NCBI RefSeq assembly: GCF_003610465.1
Contig: NZ_RAQI01000004.1
Coordinates: 248,001-312,000 of the forward strand
DNA from: Xenorhabdus ehlersii
GTDB lineage: Bacteria > Pseudomonadota > Gammaproteobacteria > Enterobacterales > Enterobacteriaceae
Length of the DNA stretch: 64,000 bases
Direction: 5' to 3'
The position numbers and the translations under genes were made by a program. Positions within the stretch are counted from its first letter, which is position 1, and each line of letters begins with the position of its first letter. Below, one piece after another: positions 59,508-64,000 of the stretch. The notes under the pieces are model-generated. The model saw nothing but the letters and a program-made list of their open reading frames with translations, made no database searches and was not told where the DNA came from.

Positions 59508-61856
59508 TTATTCGAAAGAGATGCTCATTTGCCCTGTCAGCAGAGGCATAAAGTCATCTTGAATAAATGGCAAGATAGCGTCAGCAATCGGCTTTAATTG
59601 CTTATTGATATAGTGTTCATAATCGGGGACAGAGGTTTGGTTCTCTAATGGCTCAGGGCCTGTTTGGGTGATGACATAGTTGATCCAGCCACCATTTTGG
59701 TACTGTAGTGGACGATGATGCAATTGATTATACTCATCCGCCAAACGTGCTGCCCGAACGTGGGGCGGGACATTGCGCTGATAATCAGACAACTTACGGC
59801 GTAGTCGCTTACGATAAACCAGACGGTCATCAAATTCACCCGCCAGCGTCTTGGCAAGATACTCACGAATATAATTTTGATGCGGCTGTTGATGAAAAAT
59901 CAGAGTATACAGTTCCTTCTGGAATATTTGTGCCAGCGGCGTCCAGTCAGTCCTTACCGTTTCCAGCCCTTTGAAAATCACCTTATCACCGCTTAATCCG
60001 GCATAACGTTTTTTGCTGCCTTGCTCTGCCCCGCGTACCGTTGGCATCAGAAAACGCCGATAATGTGTCTCGAATTCCAACTCCAGCGTACTTGCAAGAT
60101 TGAATTCGGTTTTGAGATGGTTTCGCCACCATTGGTTGACAAATTGCGCCAAAGAATGTCCGATTTGGCAGGCTTCTTCCTCTGAATGAGCGCGTTTTAG
60201 CCAGACAAACGTGGAATCCGTATCGCCATAAATCACCTGATAGCCTTGTGATTCGATTAGCTCACGGGTTTGGTGCATGATTTCGTGGCCGCGCATCGTA
60301 ATTGATGAAGTCAGGCGAGGATCAAAAAAATGACAGCCAGAGGCACCGAGTACACCATAAAAGGCATTCATAATAATTTTCAGGGCTTGAGAAAGGGGCG
60401 CATTCTGTTGCTGTTTGGCCTTGTCGCGCTCATGCCAGATTTGTGTGACGATATCCGGCAGGCAGTGCTGTGTACGGGAAAAAAATGCCTGACGAAAGCC
60501 AGGGACGGCGTGTTCACTGTCAGGATTGGCAAGGCCTTCAACCATGCCGACCGGATCAATCAAAAACGTGCGAATGATCGATGGATAGAGGCTCTTGTAA
60601 TCCAGTACCAACACCGAATCGTATAACCCTGGAAATGAATCCATCACAAAACCGCCTGGACTGTTATCATCGAAATACGTTGGCTGGGCAGGCGCAACAT
60701 AGCCAATACGGTGCATTTTGGGCAAATAAAGGTGCGTGAATGCTGCCACAGATCCGCCGCTGCGATCCACCGCCAACCCTGTTACCGTAGCGCGTTCCAA
60801 TAAGAAGTCCATCAAATCTGCTTTCTCAAAGATACGATTAACCAGAATACAATCCTGCAAATTATAGTGGGCGAGGGCAGGCTTATCTTGCTGAAAGCGG
60901 CGGTTGATCTCATCCATGCGATCATAAGGATTATCGACGGCTTTTCCTTCTCCCAGAAGTTGTTGTGCCACATATTCAAGGCTGAAAGAAGGAAAGTTCC
61001 AGGTTGCGGTTTTCAGTGCATCAATGCCGTCAATAATCAAACGGCCTTCTGCTGAGGCGAAAAAGTGCCCTGGCTTGAAACCGTGTTCTCGCCATTCGAG
61101 CAAAGTCTGATTGCGTCCGAATTTTAACGGCACGTTATAGCGCTCAGCATGTTGCTGTAATACCCTCAAATCAAACTGAATCAGATTCCAGCCAATAATG
61201 GCATCAGGATCATAATGTGCCAGCCATTCATTGAGTTTCTCCAGCATCATCGGACGACTGGCAACATACTCTAATTTGAAATCGAGAGCCTGTTGATTAC
61301 CCTTTGCTGGCCCTAACATAAATACGGTTTTCTCGCCGCATCCAGCTAAGCCAATGGAATACAGCTCTCCATGTTGGCTGGTTTCGATATCCAGTGATAC
61401 CCATTGCAAATTAGGCCGATAGGCGGGATTGGGTTTCATCTGATAACTTCCGTCGGGTTTCTGGCTGAACCAAACGGGAGCAGTGATAAAGCGTTCCATT
61501 ATAAACCTGTCGGGTGGGCGGATATCGGTTTCGTAGAGGGGGACATTCTGTTCCTTGAAAATTTTCTCCAGGTGTTGCAATTGGTGATAATGCGGGCAAT
61601 ACAGCGCAGAAACAGGCTGGCGATTGAAATCTTTTAATGGTAATGCCTTTAATTCGCAGTGCCGCTCCTGTATGAGTAAAGGTTTTATTTTAGGCAGATC
61701 ATGTTGAGGGACAAAGGCAATTGCTTTTTGGTGAGGAATAGTTATGCGGCGTGCGCCCGCTTCCGTCGCCAGCCAATACACCAACTCGATACCCGATGGG
61801 GTATCTTTCCAGTGACGAGTCAGGATAAAACCTTGTTCAACGTGATGTATCTGCAT
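59508..61856 (-). CDS. polB: DNA polymerase II
   Basis: This 782-residue family B polymerase (E. coli 783) acts in SOS-linked repair. Exonuclease motif I is [16 protein letters not shown]; polymerase motifs are [14 protein letters not shown] and [10 protein letters not shown] with the catalytic aspartates, and [11 protein letters not shown] in between. The start at 61856 ([16 protein letters not shown]) is preferred to the ATG at 61880 by comparison with E. coli. An SOS box was not clearly identified by eye in the upstream region. Confidence 0.96.
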   Translation of the reverse strand: MQIHHVEQGFILTRHWKDTPSGIELVYWLATEAGARRITIPHQKAIAFVPQHDLPKIKPLLIQERHCELKALPLKDFNRQPVSALYCPHYHQLQHLEKIFKEQNVPLYETDIRPPDRFIMERFITAPVWFSQKPDGSYQMKPNPAYRPNLQWVSLDIETSQHGELYSIGLAGCGEKTVFMLGPAKGNQQALDFKLEYVASRPMMLEKLNEWLAHYDPDAIIGWNLIQFDLRVLQQHAERYNVPLKFGRNQTLLEWREHGFKPGHFFASAEGRLIIDGIDALKTATWNFPSFSLEYVAQQLLGEGKAVDNPYDRMDEINRRFQQDKPALAHYNLQDCILVNRIFEKADLMDFLLERATVTGLAVDRSGGSVAAFTHLYLPKMHRIGYVAPAQPTYFDDNSPGGFVMDSFPGLYDSVLVLDYKSLYPSIIRTFLIDPVGMVEGLANPDSEHAVPGFRQAFFSRTQHCLPDIVTQIWHERDKAKQQQNAPLSQALKIIMNAFYGVLGASGCHFFDPRLTSSITMRGHEIMHQTRELIESQGYQVIYGDTDSTFVWLKRAHSEEEACQIGHSLAQFVNQWWRNHLKTEFNLASTLELEFETHYRRFLMPTVRGAEQGSKKRYAGLSGDKVIFKGLETVRTDWTPLAQIFQKELYTLIFHQQPHQNYIREYLAKTLAGEFDDRLVYRKRLRRKLSDYQRNVPPHVRAARLADEYNQLHHRPLQYQNGGWINYVITQTGPEPLENQTSVPDYEHYINKQLKPIADAILPFIQDDFMPLLTGQMSISFE

Positions 61857-62183
61857 AATCTTTCTCTTATGAGAAACCAACCATATTTAGTGTTATAGGG
61901 AGCATTTCAATCATAGCATTGGTTATGTTTATTTATACAGTGTTTTGTGTTGGGATATTTTCTATAGCTAGGAGGATTTATTATTTGATTAATTAATAAG
62001 GATATAAAAATATTATTCATAATAAATAAATTTTTACCAGAGAGATATTAACCTTTTAAAATTATCAGAAGGGTCAATTGTTTTTTCGCCTGTCAGTCAC
62101 TTTTGTTGTTATTATTAATTGGGTAATATTCTATCGATTTTTTACTGAGAAAATGAAACATTAATTGAATCTGGTAAATATTG
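61857..62183 (+). other. AT-rich gene-free region upstream of the ArnT-like gene
   Basis: These 327 bp are strikingly AT-rich with no gene or clear operator. They hold the divergent promoters of polB and the glycosyltransferase. Such AT-richness upstream of an accessory gene often attracts H-NS silencing (inference). Confidence 0.4.
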
Positions 62184-63887
62184 ATGAATAATCCCAATAA
62201 ATTGACGCAAACAGATATCAAAGCCTTACTATTATTTATTGCTTTTACTCTGCTGTATTTGTTGCCGGGTGTTTATGGACATACACCCTGGAAACAAGAT
62301 GAAAATTACAGTTTTGGCATTATTCATACCATGTATGAAACAGGGAATTGGTTGGTAACCATGAATGCCGGGCAACCTTTTATGGAAAAGCCTCCTTTGT
62401 ATTATTGGACAGCGACTTCATTTATTCATTTGTTATCCCATTGGCTTCCGATGCACGATGCAGCCAGAACCGCCTCTTTATTCTTTTCAGTGATCAATTT
62501 TTCCTTTTTTATACTGTTGGCGCGTCGCGTATTTGATGTCAAAAACTTTTCCGATAGTCGAATATGGATAGCTTTTGCTTTGTATGCAAGTGCACCTGGA
62601 TTAGTTCGCCACAGCCACGACATGTTTACTGATACCGCATTGATAACAGGGACAACTCTCGGATTATATGGCTTATTGGGATTAATCAAAAACGAAAAAA
62701 CAGGCTACTCCTGTTTATGGTTGATCATCGGTACGGCTGTAACACTCTTATCAAAAGGGGTATTTATTCCGGGATTATTATGGATTTGTCTTGTCTTAGC
62801 GCCCGTGTTCCTTAAACATTGCCGAACCAAACAATATTGGCTAAGAGCTTTATTGTCAGGCATCATTGCGCTGGTTTTAATCCTGCCGTGGCCGATCATG
62901 TTACTTATTGAACATCCTGATCTATTTAAAATCTGGATTTGGGATAACAATATCGGTCGTTTTTTAGGTTTTTCTGTTGAAGATCTTGGGGCAAGGGGGA
63001 ATTTGACCATGATCCCTGAGGCGGTGCTGTTGTTTGCCTTGCCATCAGGCATATTGGCTTTTATCTTTATATTGAAAAATCCAATTAAGATTCTGTCAGA
63101 TAAACATTATTTTTTGTGTGCTGCCTTTGTTGTATTGGGGGTTGTTCTATTGCAAATATCAGCCTCTGGTCGAGCATTATATTTGCTGCCTTTTCTTGCA
63201 CCCATGGCGATCCTGGCTACAGGAATTTTCATTAAAATACCGCAAATAATCTATAAATATTTAACCCTATTATCTTCCCTGTTTTGGTCTGTCCTGATTA
63301 TATTTTTATGGGCCTGTTATTTTTTATCTCTTTCCACTGATTACAAACATTGGTTAATGCCATTTAGCCGATGGTTGCCAATGAGTTATCAAATGCATTT
63401 TTCGGGATTTATCGTTGCTGCCGCTGCCTTGATCACTGCGGTATGGGTAGCTAAAAGTTGGCTTCTTGCTAAATCACCAGACTTGCGCGCTGCCCAAAAT
63501 TGGGTTTTAGGTATTGCTACAGTTTGGGGATTAGTATTTACATTATTTGTTGGCTGGATTGATTATACCAAGGGGTATAAAGAGGCGTTTCTTGATTTAA
63601 AACAGAAGTTGACCGGAGTGTATAAAGATAATGACTGTATGGCGTCGTATTATATTGGGGAATCGGAAGCGCCAATGCTTTATTACTTTGCCCGTGTTTT
63701 GCATCAACAACAGCGTAAATTTGAAACTCCTGAAAAATGTGATTGGTTGATTGTATTATCCGAAGAAATAGAACCCGCCCCCAAAGGGATGGCGTTATTT
63801 TGGCATGGACATAGGCCAAATCGAGATAGCGAGAACTTAGTTGTTTATAAGAAAGTGGGGTTGGGTGATATAAAGAACAATGAGTAA
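62184..63887 (+). CDS. ArnT-like (PMT/GT83 family) integral membrane glycosyltransferase
   Basis: The 567-residue protein has about 11-12 hydrophobic segments. It shows the GT-C hallmarks: an acidic pair Asp39-Glu40 in the first periplasmic loop (HTPWKQDENYS) and the downstream GQPFMEKPPLYYW, as in ArnT and protein O-mannosyltransferases. It probably moves a sugar from undecaprenyl phosphate to lipid A, another glycan or a protein. No arn operon genes are adjacent, so calling it ArnT itself is not justified. TTG 62181 could also start; ATG 62184 is taken. Ribosome site is weak. It lies between polB and an IS element, so it is likely accessory. Confidence 0.82.
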   Translation: MNNPNKLTQTDIKALLLFIAFTLLYLLPGVYGHTPWKQDENYSFGIIHTMYETGNWLVTMNAGQPFMEKPPLYYWTATSFIHLLSHWLPMHDAARTASLFFSVINFSFFILLARRVFDVKNFSDSRIWIAFALYASAPGLVRHSHDMFTDTALITGTTLGLYGLLGLIKNEKTGYSCLWLIIGTAVTLLSKGVFIPGLLWICLVLAPVFLKHCRTKQYWLRALLSGIIALVLILPWPIMLLIEHPDLFKIWIWDNNIGRFLGFSVEDLGARGNLTMIPEAVLLFALPSGILAFIFILKNPIKILSDKHYFLCAAFVVLGVVLLQISASGRALYLLPFLAPMAILATGIFIKIPQIIYKYLTLLSSLFWSVLIIFLWACYFLSLSTDYKHWLMPFSRWLPMSYQMHFSGFIVAAAALITAVWVAKSWLLAKSPDLRAAQNWVLGIATVWGLVFTLFVGWIDYTKGYKEAFLDLKQKLTGVYKDNDCMASYYIGESEAPMLYYFARVLHQQQRKFETPEKCDWLIVLSEEIEPAPKGMALFWHGHRPNRDSENLVVYKKVGLGDIKNNE

Positions 63888-63902
63888 TTTATGTTTGATT
63901 AG

Positions 63903-63920
63903 TGGCCGTTTAAGCGGCCA
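63903..63920. terminator. Hairpin after the ArnT-like gene
   Basis: TGGCCG-TTTAAG-CGGCCA lies 16 bp after the stop codon, followed by TTTCAAG. It is a short GC-rich hairpin that may end the transcript, or it may mark the edge of the adjoining IS630 fragment. Confidence 0.45.
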
Positions 63921-64000
63921 TTTCAAGTTATTGGCAAACTTGTTCATATACTTCCACAATCGCTCTATCGGATTGAGGTTTGGGCTGTAAGGCGGTAGGT
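63921..64000 (-). mobile_element. IS630-type transposase, C-terminal part running off the window
   Basis: From the right edge the minus strand reads LPPYSPNLNPIERLWKYMNK followed by FANN, the last catalytic block (with its glutamate) and C-terminal helix of IS630/Tc1-type transposases. It differs from the relic at 1350-1800 (LPAYSPDLNPIEHKWG), so it is a different element. Whether the copy is complete cannot be seen. Confidence 0.75.

Noticed and set aside
62184..63887. Lipid A 4-amino-4-deoxy-L-arabinose transferase ArnT proper
   Set aside because: General GT-C motifs fit, but no arn operon neighbours are present and the similarity visible by eye is only family-level.
1..64000. CRISPR array, rRNA operon or replication origin
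   Set aside because: No regularly spaced direct repeats, rRNA sequence or DnaA-box cluster was seen on reading through the window.

Overview
The window is a chromosomal segment of a gammaproteobacterium of the order Enterobacterales, most likely Xenorhabdus or Photorhabdus (Morganellaceae). Evidence: the conserved half carries E. coli-like genes of near-identical length in E. coli-like order (plsY-folB-cca-ygiM, ygiF-glnE-hldE, ribB with an FMN riboswitch, tolC-nudF-cpdA-yqiA-parE, folA, apaH-apaG-rsmA-pdxA-surA-lptD, djlA, rluA-rapA, polB). Base composition is AT-leaning, and the accessory half holds a YopT-type protease gene and an Ash/Icd-like phage fragment of a kind I associate with those genera. 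The genus assignment is inference.

Layout. (1) 1-4.2 kb is a decayed mobile region: a 3' remnant of a tRNA-Leu, a small P-loop kinase-like gene, a broken LysR regulator, an N-terminally truncated IS630 transposase, a phage antitermination-Q-like fragment, several inverted repeats, an intact gene for a YopT-type (C58) cysteine protease, and an internally deleted IS1. (2) 4.4-14.2 kb is a complete D-glucuronate/fructuronate catabolic locus: a GntR/UxuR-type repressor and TRAP solute-binding protein on the minus strand, diverging from the TRAP membrane subunits, uxuA, uxuB, uxaC, kdgK and eda. The 261-bp divergent region has a CRP-like site, a plausible sigma-70 promoter and two UxuR-like palindromes. 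(3) 14.4-20.6 kb is a six-gene plus-strand operon: SDR dehydrogenase, StyA/indole-monooxygenase-like flavoprotein, flavin reductase, cyclase/isatin-hydrolase-like metalloenzyme, phytoene-desaturase-like flavoprotein and an aromatic-pathway outer-membrane channel, closed by a strong terminator. It looks like an indole or styrene-like aromatic oxidation pathway whose full gene combination I do not recognise as described. (4) 20.7-23.2 kb has an ABC-F ATPase gene, then fragments of a P4-like satellite phage (primase and Ash/Icd-like) fused to the first codons of an alcohol dehydrogenase.

(5) 23.2-61.9 kb is housekeeping DNA: phospholipid synthesis (plsY, plsC), folate (folB, folA), tRNA and rRNA maturation (cca, rluA, rsmA), LPS and envelope biogenesis (hldE, surA, lptD, tolC, ygiB/ygiC, ftsP), glutamine synthetase control (glnE), riboflavin (ribB), topoisomerase IV (parE-parC), cAMP turnover (cpdA) and transcription or repair (rapA, polB). 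Two blocks that are far apart in E. coli (tolC...ftsP and folA...polB) are joined between ftsP and folA. Relative to E. coli, uppP is missing next to folB, yqiB is missing between nudF and cpdA, and parE lies directly before parC. Cca has lost its HD phosphohydrolase motif, YgiF lacks the end of its CHAD domain, and ParC has Gly at the quinolone-resistance position equivalent to E. coli Ser80.

(6) 62.2-64 kb has an orphan ArnT-like membrane glycosyltransferase gene followed by the 3' part of another IS630-type transposase running off the window. No rRNA, complete tRNA or CRISPR array was seen.
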